From contig CAWBPD010000002.1 in assembly GCA_963790575.1 (NCBI GenBank), positions 124,001-188,000 of the forward strand: a DNA stretch of 64,000 nt, read 5' to 3'. Below are positions 1 to 7,738 of this stretch, piece by piece. A program made the position numbers and the translations under genes. The notes below the pieces were generated by a model. The model was given only the letters and a program-made list of their open reading frames with translations. It was not told the DNA's origin and searched no databases. This DNA is from CAVTSA01 sp963790575. GTDB lineage: Bacteria > Chloroflexota > Dormibacteria > Dormibacterales > Dormibacteraceae. Positions within the stretch are counted from its first letter, which is position 1. Every line of letters starts with the position of its first letter.

Positions 1-812
1 GGCGCTTGTGCAGCGGGGATGGCCACGATCAGTGCTTCGATGCGGGCGGTGAGCTGGTCGATCTTGTCGGTCAGGGCATCGGTCTGGTCGAGCAGGATGC
101 GCAGGAGTTCGGCGTGGTGCTCATCGAAGCGGCCACGGAGGGCTTCACGCAGCGCGGCCTGCTTGGCCTTCATCCTTCCCTTGGCCAGTGCGGCCAGTGC
201 CTCAGGATCGCGCTCTCCCGCGATCAGCGCCTCCATCATCGCCCGGCCGGAGACCCCGAACAGGTCGCTGGCCACGCTGGAGACCTTGATCAGGGCGTCC
301 TCCAGCAGCTTCTCCGCTCGCTCCATGCAACGGGTGCGGTCACGGGTCAGGTCCAACCGCAGTCGGGTGTAGTCACGCAGCCGGCGGATCTCGGCCGGAG
401 GAACGAAGGAGGGCCGGAGCATCCCCCGCTCGTTCAGCTTGCAGAGCCAGACCGCGTCCAGCTTGTCCGTCTTGGGCCGGCCTGGCACCTGCTTGACCTG
501 TTGTGCGTTGACCAGCCAGACGGTCAACCCCCGCGCCTCCAGCAGGTAGAAGAACGGTCGCCAATAGTCAGAAGTGGACTCCAGCACCACCCGCTCGATG
601 CGCTCACCTGCCAGTTGCTCAGCCAGCTCCAGGATGGCGCCGGTTGTGGACGGCAGCTGCCAGACCTTAGTCACGCGCCGCCCCGCTGTGGACTCATGGG
701 GCAGTCGCGTGCAGACCATCCCCGAGGCCTTCGCGACATCGACGGCCGCCACCCGCTGAAGCACCTCCTCATACCCCTCCGCCTCCACCTCCTCCGGCTC
801 ACGCCCGACCAT
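1..812 (-). CDS. IS110-family transposase (RuvC-like DEDD recombinase), C-terminus missing
   Basis: About 270 codons are visible from the ATG at 812 to the window edge. The N-terminal DEDD domain of IS110 recombinases is recognisable: AAVDVAKASG with the first acidic residue near residue 24, VVLESTSDYWRPFF with the glutamate near residue 80, and VPGRPKTDKLDAVWL carrying the paired aspartates near residues 110-113. A long helical region follows with many Glu and Arg residues and ends in a KIDQLTARIEAL-type coiled segment. The Tnp_20 domain with its catalytic serine would lie beyond base 1. IS110 enzymes recombine a circular element with a target under guidance of a bridge RNA made from the non-coding end. 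No frameshift or stop is seen in the visible part, so the copy may be active. Confidence 0.88.
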   Translation of the reverse strand, partial: MVGREPEEVEAEGYEEVLQRVAAVDVAKASGMVCTRLPHESTAGRRVTKVWQLPSTTGAILELAEQLAGERIERVVLESTSDYWRPFFYLLEARGLTVWLVNAQQVKQVPGRPKTDKLDAVWLCKLNERGMLRPSFVPPAEIRRLRDYTRLRLDLTRDRTRCMERAEKLLEDALIKVSSVASDLFGVSGRAMMEALIAGERDPEALAALAKGRMKAKQAALREALRGRFDEHHAELLRILLDQTDALTDKIDQLTARIEALIVAIPAAQA

Positions 813-1042
813 GGTCACAACGCCTCCTCACTCTGCCGACGACTCCAGACGGCCTGCCCGGGGACCACAGTGGCAACTCGAAACTCTGCCCCGCGTGCTC
901 GTAGCAACAGTGCGCGACCATTCCGGTCGGGCCCCAGCGCCAGACTTCCGTGCGGGTTCCAATCCCAAAGGGACTCCGGCGTCTCGGGCAGGCTGGGGTC
1001 CCATTTTCACGCCGGCTCGGCGTCCCCCGCGGGGGACATTGG
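813..1042 (-). ncRNA. Candidate bridge RNA region in the IS110 left end
   Basis: The roughly 230 bases between the transposase start and the presumed left border have no supported gene on this strand. In the IS110 group this is where the bridge RNA is encoded. A 12-base string, GACTTCCGTGCG on the plus strand, occurs inside the region at 943-954 and again exactly 100 bases away at the border (1043-1054), as expected if one copy is a guide that reads the target/donor junction. The RNA ends and fold were not computed. Confidence 0.4.
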
Positions 1043-1045
1043 GAC

Positions 1046-1060
1046 TTCCGTGCGAAACGG
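1046..1060 (+). repeat. TTCC-N4-GAAA-CGG palindromic motif at the IS border
   Basis: TTCCGTGCGAAACGG here is identical to the arm at 16543-16557 and to the reverse strand of 15498-15512 and 16498-16512. It lies between the ligase stop (1068) and the IS110 left end, suggesting that the element inserted at this chromosomal motif. A partner arm may lie beyond the unseen right end. Confidence 0.6.
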
Positions 1061-1067
1061 CGAAACA

Positions 1068-2681
1068 TCAAGCGTCGCGGAGTTTGAACCGCTGCAGCTT
1101 TCCGGTCTCAGTGCGTGGCAGGCTCTCCACGAACTCCAGCGCCCGCGGGTACTTGTAGGGCGCGATCTCCCGCTTGCAGAAATCTTGCAACCCCTCCACC
1201 AGCGCCGCATCCCCGACCACACCCGGACGCAGGCGCACGAACGCCTTGACCACCTGGCCGCGCTCCTCGTCGGGGACGCCGATCACCGCCACCTCGTCCA
1301 CGTCCGGATGCAGCAGCAGCGCTGCCTCCACCTCCGGTCCGGCGACGTTGTACCCGGCCGAGATGATCATGTCGTCGGCCCGGGACACGTAGTGGAAGTA
1401 CCCGTCCTCGTCCTGGGTGTAGAGATCGCCGGTCAGATTCCAGCCCCGCTGCACATAGCGGCCCTGGCGATCCCCCCGCAGGTAGCGGCAGCCGGTGGGG
1501 CCCTTGACCGCGAGCAGACCCACCTCCCCGACCGGGAGCGCATGCCCTTCGCCGTCCTGGATCTCGGCCACGTAGCCGGGCACCGCCCGGCCGGTCGCCC
1601 CCGGACGCGTCTCCTCGGGGGTCTCGGCGATGAAGATGTGCAGCATCTCGGTGGAGCCGAGGCCGTCGATGAGGCGCACTCCGGTCGCCCGCTGGAACGC
1701 CGCCCAGGTGGCGGCCGGCAAGGTTTCCCCGGCCGAAACCCCGGTGCGCAGACTCGGGACCGGCTCCGCGTCCAGCAGGGGGATGAGGATGCGATAGAAG
1801 GTGGGGGCCGAGAAGATGGTGGTAACCCCATGGCGACGCGCCTGGGTCAGGACATCCTCCGGGTCGTTGCGCTCGAGGAGCAGGCTGGCGGCACCGGCGT
1901 CGAGCGGGTACAGGATGGCGCCGCCGAGCCCGAAGGTGAACGCCATCGGCGGCGTGCCGGTGAAGACGTCGTCGGGCTGCGGACGCAGAACCCGCCGGCT
2001 GAAGGCATCGCACGTGGCCAGGATGTCCCGATGGAAGTGCATGGCCGCCTTCGGCTTGCCGGTGGTCCCGGACGTGAAGGCCAGCAGCGCGACGTCGTCA
2101 CCGGCGGTCTCGACGTTCTCGAAGGTGGAGGGCTTGGTGGCGGCGAGCAGAGTCAGGTCGTGCGGGCCCTCGCCCTCGAAGGTGACGACTCGCAGGCCGT
2201 CCCCCCCGGCCTGCTGGAGCTCCTCGGTGAAGCGGGCGTCGCACAGCGCGAGGCTGATCTCAGCGGTGGTCGCGATGGTCGCCAGCTCACGGCGGCGGAG
2301 CAAGGGCATGGTGGCGACCACCACTCCACCCGCCTTGATGATGCCGAACCAGCACGCGACTCCCCAGGGGTTGTTGGGGCCGCGCAGCAGCACGCGGTTG
2401 CCGGGCACCATCCCCAGGTCCTCGAGGAGCACGTGCGCGATCTGGTTCGCCCGGGCCTGGAGCTCGGCGTAGCTCAGCTCCTCCCGAGCGCCGATCAGGC
2501 AGCGCCTGCCACCGTGTCCCTCCCGCACCCAGCGATCGAGCAGGCGATCGGCACAGTTGACGCGCTCCGGATAGTTCATCTCAGGGAGCGTGAAGATCAA
2601 TTCCGGCCAGGTTTCCTCGGACGGAAGGTTGCGGCGGGTGAAGGTGTCCACATGGGCCGAGCGATGGAGCTGTAGCGTCAT
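1068..2681 (-). CDS. Aryl-CoA ligase, 2-aminobenzoate/benzoate-CoA ligase family
   Basis: This 537-residue adenylate-forming enzyme activates a carboxylic acid with ATP and transfers it to CoA. Motifs in order are FTSGTTGKPKAAMH (P-loop-like A3, about residues 203-216), GLGSTEML (A5), GWNLTGDLY with the hinge-side aspartate (A7), and PRTETGKLQRF with the catalytic A10 lysine near the C-terminus. The N-terminal stretch with MNYPERVNCADRLLD and the HFHRDILATCDAF segment resemble 2-aminobenzoate- and benzoate-CoA ligases more than fatty acyl-CoA ligases. The substrate is therefore probably aromatic, but this is family inference. The start at 2681 gives the full N-terminus of the family. It lies 60 bases after an LLM flavin oxidoreductase on the same strand, compatible with a small aromatic or xenobiotic catabolic operon. 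Confidence 0.85.
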   Translation of the reverse strand: MTLQLHRSAHVDTFTRRNLPSEETWPELIFTLPEMNYPERVNCADRLLDRWVREGHGGRRCLIGAREELSYAELQARANQIAHVLLEDLGMVPGNRVLLRGPNNPWGVACWFGIIKAGGVVVATMPLLRRRELATIATTAEISLALCDARFTEELQQAGGDGLRVVTFEGEGPHDLTLLAATKPSTFENVETAGDDVALLAFTSGTTGKPKAAMHFHRDILATCDAFSRRVLRPQPDDVFTGTPPMAFTFGLGGAILYPLDAGAASLLLERNDPEDVLTQARRHGVTTIFSAPTFYRILIPLLDAEPVPSLRTGVSAGETLPAATWAAFQRATGVRLIDGLGSTEMLHIFIAETPEETRPGATGRAVPGYVAEIQDGEGHALPVGEVGLLAVKGPTGCRYLRGDRQGRYVQRGWNLTGDLYTQDEDGYFHYVSRADDMIISAGYNVAGPEVEAALLLHPDVDEVAVIGVPDEERGQVVKAFVRLRPGVVGDAALVEGLQDFCKREIAPYKYPRALEFVESLPRTETGKLQRFKLRDA

Positions 2682-2741
2682 TTCCCTACCTCGTTGGCGA
2701 ATGCGGACGGATCATAGCGCCCTGCGGCGGCACCCGGGGTG

Positions 2742-3674
2742 TCATCGCAGCTGGGGCAGGACCTCCTCCGAAAACCGCTGCATCTGCTCCAGGCGCTCAG
2801 GGAACCGGCCGACCAGGAACTGCAGCCCCACGTGCTCGACGCCCTCCCGCCGGAACAGATCCAGCCGCTCGGCGATCTGCCCCGGGTTGCCCCGGAGAAG
2901 GTCCGGTTCCTGACCCTGTGAGCGCTGGGTGAGGTCGATCGCGAGGCAGCAGTTGAACCCCAACTGGTCGGGGTCACGCTCCGCCTCGGCAGCCAATCGA
3001 CGGACCCGGTCCATGCGCCGGCGCAGCTCCCCCGGGGTGATGCGAGGGAAGTAGGGGAACCAGGCGTCGGCGAAGCGGGCGGCGCGACGCTGGGCGGGGA
3101 GGCCCTCGCCGCCGGCCCAGATCGGGATCGGCCGCTGGGGGTCGAACGCCTTCGGTTCGAACGCCACGTCGTCGAGGTGATAGCGCTCGCCGTGGAAGGT
3201 GACGTGCTCCTCCGAGAAGAGAGCGCGGACTAGGCGCAGCTGCTCGTCTCCGACCTCGCCGCGGTGGGAGAAGTCGGCACCCAGCGCGCCGAACTCCTCG
3301 CGCATCCACCCGATCCCCACACCGAGGATGAAGCGGCCCTCGCTGAGCCAGTCGATGCTGGCCGCGACCTTGGCCCAGTAGACCGGGTTGCGGTACGGCA
3401 GGACCAGCACCGACACCCCGAGCCGGATCTTCTCGGTGGCGCCGGCCAGGAAGGCGAGCGCGGTGAGCGGCTCCAGGAACGGTTTCTCAGGGGGGACGAA
3501 GAAGGAGCCCGTCCAGTTGTAGGCGTAGGGCGTCTCGATTGTCCACGGGATAACCAGCCGGTCGGCCGCCCACACCGTGGTGAACCCCCACTCCTCCGCG
3601 CGGTGGGCGGCGGTGATCAGGCCACCTCGATGTGACGCGTTCCCCGAGACGGGGAGGAACACACCGAAATCCAC
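2742..3674 (-). CDS. LLM-class (F420-dependent type) flavin oxidoreductase
   Basis: The 310-residue protein has the luciferase-like TIM-barrel layout. It starts with MDFGVFLPVSG and HRAEEWGFTTVWAADRL, followed by RLGVSVLVLPYRNP, the conserved SEGRFILGVGIGWMREEF segment and the PIPIWAGGEG strand before a DAWFPYFP turn. This pattern matches the actinobacterial subfamily that uses coenzyme F420, although FMN use cannot be excluded from sequence. It starts with GTG at 3674 and reads in the same direction as the CoA ligase downstream. A truncated paralogue lies immediately upstream (3773-4134), so the locus once held two such oxidoreductases. The substrate is unknown. Confidence 0.87.
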   Translation of the reverse strand: MDFGVFLPVSGNASHRGGLITAAHRAEEWGFTTVWAADRLVIPWTIETPYAYNWTGSFFVPPEKPFLEPLTALAFLAGATEKIRLGVSVLVLPYRNPVYWAKVAASIDWLSEGRFILGVGIGWMREEFGALGADFSHRGEVGDEQLRLVRALFSEEHVTFHGERYHLDDVAFEPKAFDPQRPIPIWAGGEGLPAQRRAARFADAWFPYFPRITPGELRRRMDRVRRLAAEAERDPDQLGFNCCLAIDLTQRSQGQEPDLLRGNPGQIAERLDLFRREGVEHVGLQFLVGRFPERLEQMQRFSEEVLPQLR

Positions 3675-3713
3675 CGAGCCATCCTACGTTCCACTCCACC
3701 CGGTGACGCCCGA

Positions 3714-3765
3714 GTGTCCCCAGCAGGACCTTAAAACGGTTGGTATGAGGTCCTGGTGCGGACAC
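3714..3765. repeat. 17-base imperfect inverted repeat
   Basis: Arms at 3714-3730 and 3749-3765 match at 15 of 17 positions when inverted, around an AT-richer 18-base loop. The repeat lies exactly where the upstream LLM gene stops being recognisable, so it may mark the truncation point or a terminator. Confidence 0.7.
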
Positions 3766-3772
3766 TGCGGCG

Positions 3773-4134
3773 CTATGCGGCAGGAGGAGGCCTCGGATGC
3801 TCTCCGATCGCCTCGAACTCGCTCGCCTTGTACCCAACGCCGCTCCGAAGATGAGACGCCCACCGGACAGGCGGTCGATCGTCACCGCCTCCCGCGCGAC
3901 CTGCAACGGGCGGTGGCGGGGCAGAGGCGTCAGGAAGATGCCGATCTGGATCCGGGTGGTGCGCATAGCCACCGCCGCCAGCGCGATCCAGGGGTCCACC
4001 AGCGGCCCGCCGAGGAGGACGTCCTGCAGGAAGAAGCCATCCCAACCGGCCTGCTCGGCCTCCTCTGCCAGGCCGGCAAGCCGCACCGGATCGGCGACGT
4101 CGTCACCGATCGGCACGTCGAGCCCGAACTTCAC
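3773..4134 (-). pseudogene. LLM-class flavin oxidoreductase, frameshifted N-terminal fragment
   Basis: From the GTG at 4134 the reading frame gives a clear LLM N-terminus: MKFGLDVPIGDDV, EQAGWDGFFLQDVLLGG, RIQIGIFLTPLPRHRP and DRLSGGRLIFGAALG. After that the family continuation (GYKASEFEAIGEH) is found in another frame, so one base is missing, most simply a G in the run TTGGGTAC near 3832. The restored frame reaches a stop at 3773 after only about 120 residues, compared with about 290 in the family, so the C-terminal two thirds are absent. A 17-base inverted repeat directly follows. The gene is probably dead even if the frameshift is a sequencing error. Confidence 0.75.
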
Positions 4135-4170
4135 TGGAACTCCTCACCCGGAAGCGGCCGTGGCTGGTCC

Positions 4171-4198
4171 GTACGCGCCTCAGCGTACTTGCTATGGT
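4171..4198 (+). promoter_or_regulatory. Operator-like inverted repeat and -10 box before the RidA gene
   Basis: A perfect inverted repeat GTACGC-N6-GCGTAC (4171-4188) is followed by TATGGT (4193-4198), a good -10 box 9 bases before the ATG at 4208. The arrangement suggests a leaderless transcript under a dimeric repressor or activator. Confidence 0.5.
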
Positions 4199-4207
4199 CC
4201 GACCCGG

Positions 4208-4660
4208 ATGGCATCGCGTTTCCGGCCGGACGGCGAACAGCAGGTGCGGATGGAGCTGGTGAATCCGCCCGAGCTGGGGCCGCCGGTGGGGTTCTCGCAC
4301 GCGGCGCGGGTGGGGGATCTGGTCTACACGGGCGGCCAGATCGGCTGCGACGCCGGCGGGCGGATCCTCGCGCCGGGGGACCTGGTGTCTCAGTTCGCGG
4401 CCGCCCTCGCCAACGTCGCCACCGCGCTGCGGGCGGCCGGGTGCCGGCCCCAGGACGCCATCAAGCTCACCTACTTCGTCACCGACGTGCCCGCCTACCG
4501 CTCCCACCTGAGGGAGATCGGCGCCGCCTACCGAAGTGTGTTCGGCCGCCACTATCCGGCCACCTCCTTGTTCGGGATCCAACAGCTCTTCGATCCCCAG
4601 GCCCTGATCGAGATCGAGTGCGTGGCGGTGCGCGGAGCCGGGCGCGAGCCCTCCTCCTGA
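4208..4660 (+). CDS. RidA/YjgF/YER057c/UK114 family protein
   Basis: RidA proteins are small trimeric enamine/imine deaminases that clear reactive 2-aminoacrylate; some members act in specific catabolic pathways. The core is visible as GFSHAARVGDLVYTGGQIG, LANVATALRAAG, DAIKLTYFVTDVPAYR and PATSLFGIQQL, ending in the IEIECVAVRG strand. In standard RidA the last strand has a catalytic arginine in the segment before IEIE; here the sequence reads PQALIEIECVAV, so assignment to the canonical deaminase subgroup is uncertain. The ATG at 4208 follows a -10 box by 9 bases; an inner ATG at 4250 would give the usual 137-residue size. It points away from the broken LLM gene and towards dapF. Confidence 0.82.
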   Translation: MASRFRPDGEQQVRMELVNPPELGPPVGFSHAARVGDLVYTGGQIGCDAGGRILAPGDLVSQFAAALANVATALRAAGCRPQDAIKLTYFVTDVPAYRSHLREIGAAYRSVFGRHYPATSLFGIQQLFDPQALIEIECVAVRGAGREPSS

Positions 4661-4672
4661 CCTCCAAACCGG

Positions 4673-4732
4673 CCATCTGTCGACACCTGGCCCTCCCGGA
4701 GGGCGTTTGAGGGGACATCTGTCGACAGATGG
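4673..4732. repeat. Paired CATCTGTCGACAGATG palindromes, 42-base period
   Basis: CATCTGTCGACA starts at 4674 and again at 4716. The second copy is the full palindrome CATCTGTCGACAGATG (4716-4731); the first is complete only on its left side. The same pair occurs at 42699-42758. It lies between the RidA stop and the DapF-like start. Confidence 0.85.
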
Positions 4733-4756
4733 ACCAGTGGGTGCCCACCTGGGACA

Positions 4757-5569
4757 ATGCCCGGCGTGGCGACCTACCGGCTGACCAAGTACCAGGCGCT
4801 GTGCAACGACTATCTGGTGCTCGATCTGCCGGCCGACCTGGACTCCCTGTGGCCGTTTCTCTCCCTCCTGTGCGATCGCCGCCGGGGACTGGGGTCGGAC
4901 GGGCTCCTCGCCTTCGACCACGAGCGGATGTCGGTGCGCATCCTGAATCCGGACGGGTCGGAGGCGGAGAAGAGCGGCAACGGGCTCCGCATCGTCGCCT
5001 GCCACGCCATCCTCGAGCACGAGGCACCTGAACACTTCGTGCTGCACACGCAAGACCGGGGCAACGAGGTGCGCGTGCTGAGCGTGGGCGGCCCCGAGGT
5101 CTGGAGCGCGATCGAGATCGGGCAGCCGCACTTCGTGCCCGACGAATGGGTGGAGCTGGAGACCGCGGCGGCGACGGTGCGGGCCCGTCTGGTCGATGTC
5201 GGCAACCCGCACTGCGTGGTCTTTGGGGAGCCGGTGACGGAGGCGCGGGCGCGCGAGCTGGGACCGCTCTTGGAACGCCACCCTCGGTTCCCCAACCGCA
5301 CCAACGTCCAGCTCGCCGAGGTGCGCGACCCGGCCCACGTCTCGGCGGTGATCTGGGAGCGCGGGGCCGGTTACACGCCGGCCTCTGGCACCAGCGCCGC
5401 CGCGGTGGCGGCGGCGGCGATGCGCATCGGGGTCGCCGCCGACGAGGTGGCGGTGGCGATGCCGGGCGGGACGCTGATGGTGCGGCGGCTGCCGGGCGGG
5501 GAGTTGGAGCAGTCGGGGCCGGCGCGCCGCGTTTACCGGGCGGTCGTCGACACCGCGGATTTGATCTGA
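4757..5569 (+). CDS. dapF: Diaminopimelate epimerase-like protein with both catalytic cysteines replaced by serine
   Basis: The fold and length (270 residues) are those of DapF, which interconverts LL- and meso-diaminopimelate for lysine and peptidoglycan synthesis. Typical segments are YQALCNDYLVLD, GLGSDGLLAF, NPDGSEAEKSGNGLR, VDVGNPHCVVF, PNRTNVQLAEV and ERGAGYTPASGTSAAA. In characterised DapF the two acid/base residues are cysteines in the CGNG and ACGTG loops. Here they are Ser73 (KSGNG) and Ser210 (ASGTS). The two-domain pseudosymmetry is otherwise kept. Either the enzyme works with serine or threonine-like chemistry, as in some related racemase families, or it uses another substrate. 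The ATG at 4757 lies 25 bases after the paired palindrome. The sedolisin gene starts 79 bases downstream. Confidence 0.8.
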   Translation: MPGVATYRLTKYQALCNDYLVLDLPADLDSLWPFLSLLCDRRRGLGSDGLLAFDHERMSVRILNPDGSEAEKSGNGLRIVACHAILEHEAPEHFVLHTQDRGNEVRVLSVGGPEVWSAIEIGQPHFVPDEWVELETAAATVRARLVDVGNPHCVVFGEPVTEARARELGPLLERHPRFPNRTNVQLAEVRDPAHVSAVIWERGAGYTPASGTSAAAVAAAAMRIGVAADEVAVAMPGGTLMVRRLPGGELEQSGPARRVYRAVVDTADLI

Positions 5570-5647
5570 CCGCGCAAGTAAGGTTGGCGGGTACCTCGCT
5601 GAAGGCTGCGGCTCCCCGGTGCACAAGGGGGAGGAGGAGACGAGACG

Positions 5648-7204
5648 ATGAGCACATCCTGGGTTCAACCGGGAGGAAACGAGCCGCCACGGCCGGCGGG
5701 CGCGGAACGCATCGCCGAGATCGACCCCGATCAGCAGATCACCGTCACCGTCACCGTTCGCGGGCGCGATCAAGAGGGTCTCGACGCGGCCGTGCGCACC
5801 CTGGACCAGACGCCGCTCGCCGAGCGCCAGTACCTGACGCGGGCCGAGTTGGCTGAGCGTCACGGCGCCGACCCGGGCGATCTCGAACGCGTCGCCTCGT
5901 TCTACCGCGAACAGGGTCTGGAGGTGGTGGAGCAGAGCGTCGCCCGGCGCTGCGTGGTGGTGCGGGGCGACGCCCCGGCGATCGCCGAGGCGTTTCAGGT
6001 CTCCTTCGCGACCTACCGCCATCGCGGTGGCACCTACCGCGGCCTGGAGGGGGCCTACTCGGTCCCATCCGACCTGGCCGACCTCATCACGGGCGTGCTC
6101 GGATTGGAAGACCGCCCTCAGGCGCAGACCCGGCACATCGTGAGCCCACGGCCGGCGGTGGGGACGCTGCCTCCCGCGCAGGTGGGTCGGATCTACGCGT
6201 TCCCGGCCCCGGCCGGCGGCACCACGCCGTGTGTCGGGATAGTGGAGCTGGGCGGTGGTTACACGGAGTCGGACATCACCACCTTCTTCCGGCAGGCCGG
6301 CCTGCCAGCGCCGACGCTGGTCGCGGTGTCCGTCGACGGCGCCTCCAACGCACCCTCGGGCGGAGCCGGTGCCGACGTCGAGGTCACGCTCGACATCGAG
6401 GTGGCGGCCTCGGTCGCGCCCGGAATCAAGGTGGCGGTGTACTTCGCGCCCAACACCGATCAGGGGTTCTACGACGCGGTCACCACCGCCGTCCACGACA
6501 CCACCAACCAGCCCTCGGTGATCTCCATCAGTTGGGGCGGCCCGGAGTCGTCCTGGACCGCGCAGGCGATGACGCAGATGGAGCAGGCCTTCCAGGACGC
6601 GGCCGCCGTGGGCGTCACCGTCACCGCCGCCTCCGGGGACTCAGGCTCCTCCGACGGGGTCAACGACGGCCTCGCCCACGTCGACTTCCCGGCCTCGGCG
6701 CCCCACGCCCTCGGCTGCGGCGGGACCAAACTCACCGCCAGCGGCACCACCTGGGAGCAGGACGTGGTCTGGAACGAGGGAGGTCACGCCACCGGTGGTG
6801 GGATCAGCGTCCAGTTCCCGCTTCCGTCGTACCAGAATTCCGCCCACGTCCCCGTCTCCGTCAATCCCGGGGGCACCGCGGGTCGTGGTGTGCCCGACGT
6901 GGCCGGCGACGCCGACCCGGCCACGGGCTACGCGGTTTACGTCGGCGGCCAGACGGAGGGGGTGGGCGGCACCAGCGCGGTGGCACCGCTCTGGGCGGGG
7001 CTCACGGTGCTCCTCAACGAGCATCTGGGGAAGCACGCCGGCTTCCTGAACCCGCAGCTCTACGCCTTGCTTGGCAGCAGCGCGTTCCATCAGGTCACGT
7101 CGGGCACCAACGGCGCCTACTCGGCGGGGCCCGGGTGGAACGCGTGCTGCGGCCTGGGGACCCCGGAGGGCCAGAACCTGCTTACCTCGCTGTCCGCTCC
7201 CTGA
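5648..7204 (+). CDS. Sedolisin (S53 family) serine-carboxyl peptidase, kumamolisin type
   Basis: The 518-residue protein has an N-terminal pro-domain (about residues 25-155, including PLAERQYLTRAELAERHGAD) and an S53 catalytic domain. The catalytic Glu245 and Asp249 lie in ADVEVTLDIEV, the oxyanion aspartate Asp331 in AASGDSGS, and the nucleophile Ser443 in GVGGTSAVAPLWAG. The C-terminal calcium-site region ends in GLGTPEG. There is no signal peptide, as in kumamolisin, which leaves the cell by a poorly understood route. Such enzymes work at acid pH and often at high temperature, so it may serve protein scavenging in an acidic habitat. GGAGGAGG upstream of the ATG supports the start. A short GC-rich hairpin (CGCTCCC/GGGAGCG) covers the stop codon. 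Confidence 0.92.
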   Translation: MSTSWVQPGGNEPPRPAGAERIAEIDPDQQITVTVTVRGRDQEGLDAAVRTLDQTPLAERQYLTRAELAERHGADPGDLERVASFYREQGLEVVEQSVARRCVVVRGDAPAIAEAFQVSFATYRHRGGTYRGLEGAYSVPSDLADLITGVLGLEDRPQAQTRHIVSPRPAVGTLPPAQVGRIYAFPAPAGGTTPCVGIVELGGGYTESDITTFFRQAGLPAPTLVAVSVDGASNAPSGGAGADVEVTLDIEVAASVAPGIKVAVYFAPNTDQGFYDAVTTAVHDTTNQPSVISISWGGPESSWTAQAMTQMEQAFQDAAAVGVTVTAASGDSGSSDGVNDGLAHVDFPASAPHALGCGGTKLTASGTTWEQDVVWNEGGHATGGGISVQFPLPSYQNSAHVPVSVNPGGTAGRGVPDVAGDADPATGYAVYVGGQTEGVGGTSAVAPLWAGLTVLLNEHLGKHAGFLNPQLYALLGSSAFHQVTSGTNGAYSAGPGWNACCGLGTPEGQNLLTSLSAP

Positions 7205-7231
7205 GGGAGCGCCGGGGCACCCTGATCGGGG

Positions 7232-7693
7232 TCAGGGCGCGTCGTACGGGACGTCCGGTTGACGCCGCCCGGAGATGATCCGGAGCAGCGCCACCAGGCC
7301 GGCGGCGATCAGCAGGTAGACGGCGATCGCGATCAGGTCCGCCACTTCGAACACATGGGCGCCTGCGGCCGGGCTGCCGAAGATGCCCTCGAACGGCGCC
7401 ACCAGCGCGCCGGCCACCGCGTAGACGAAGCCGACGAACGCGGAAGCCGTCGAAGCGCCGAGCAAGAGGAGGATGAACCGCGCCGCGATGAAGACGCAGA
7501 TCACCGCCGCGATCAGCCAGATCAGTGCGATGACGCGGTACCAGGCGGCGGCGCGCCGGCGCGGGCCATTCGGGGGCGCCCTGTAGCCGGTCCGGCCGTA
7601 GCCGCTCCGGGGTGGGACGTCGTAGCCGTCTCGGGTGCGAGGCGGGTACTCATCCCGTGGCGGGTACTCGTCGCGCGGGGGTGGATCAGTCAT
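7232..7693 (-). CDS. YggT-family small integral membrane protein with proline-rich N-terminus
   Basis: Residues 1-50 are a disordered, charged tail with the tandem repeat PPRDEYPPRDEYPPR. The rest is a YGGT-type membrane unit: a helix AWYRVIALIWLIAAVICVF, then ARFILLLLGAS, VAPFEGIFG (the conserved PF-GIFG turn) and a final helix IAVYLLIAAGLVALL. YggT proteins are linked to ion homeostasis and cell-envelope stress, but without a defined reaction. The ATG at 7693 has GGGAG eight bases upstream; an in-frame ATG at 7711 would add six residues. The gene converges on the sedolisin gene and is preceded by an AT-rich inverted repeat. Confidence 0.7.
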   Translation of the reverse strand: MTDPPPRDEYPPRDEYPPRTRDGYDVPPRSGYGRTGYRAPPNGPRRRAAAWYRVIALIWLIAAVICVFIAARFILLLLGASTASAFVGFVYAVAGALVAPFEGIFGSPAAGAHVFEVADLIAIAVYLLIAAGLVALLRIISGRRQPDVPYDAP

Positions 7694-7738
7694 GGTCGGC
7701 TGTTCTCCCATCTTCGTGACACACGAACATCACAGGAA

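Larger units (their letters stand above)
1..1045 (-). mobile_element. IS110-family insertion sequence, left end (runs off the window)
   Basis: The element comprises the 5' part of an IS110-type recombinase gene and about 230 bases of non-coding left end. IS110 elements have no terminal inverted repeats of the usual kind, so the outer border is inferred: similarity to the chromosomal repeat CCGTTTCGCACGGAA (reverse strand of 1046-1060) stops at about 1045, and the neighbouring ligase gene ends at 1068. The right end lies outside the window. Confidence 0.7.

Noticed and set aside
6..2675. An 889-codon open frame on the plus strand opposite the transposase and CoA ligase
   Set aside because: It has no family features and runs antisense to two clear genes; very GC-rich DNA opens such frames by chance.
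4103..6496. A 797-codon minus-strand frame across RidA, dapF and the sedolisin
   Set aside because: Composition is dominated by Arg, Gly, His and Pro in a shadow frame and all three plus-strand genes show catalytic motifs.
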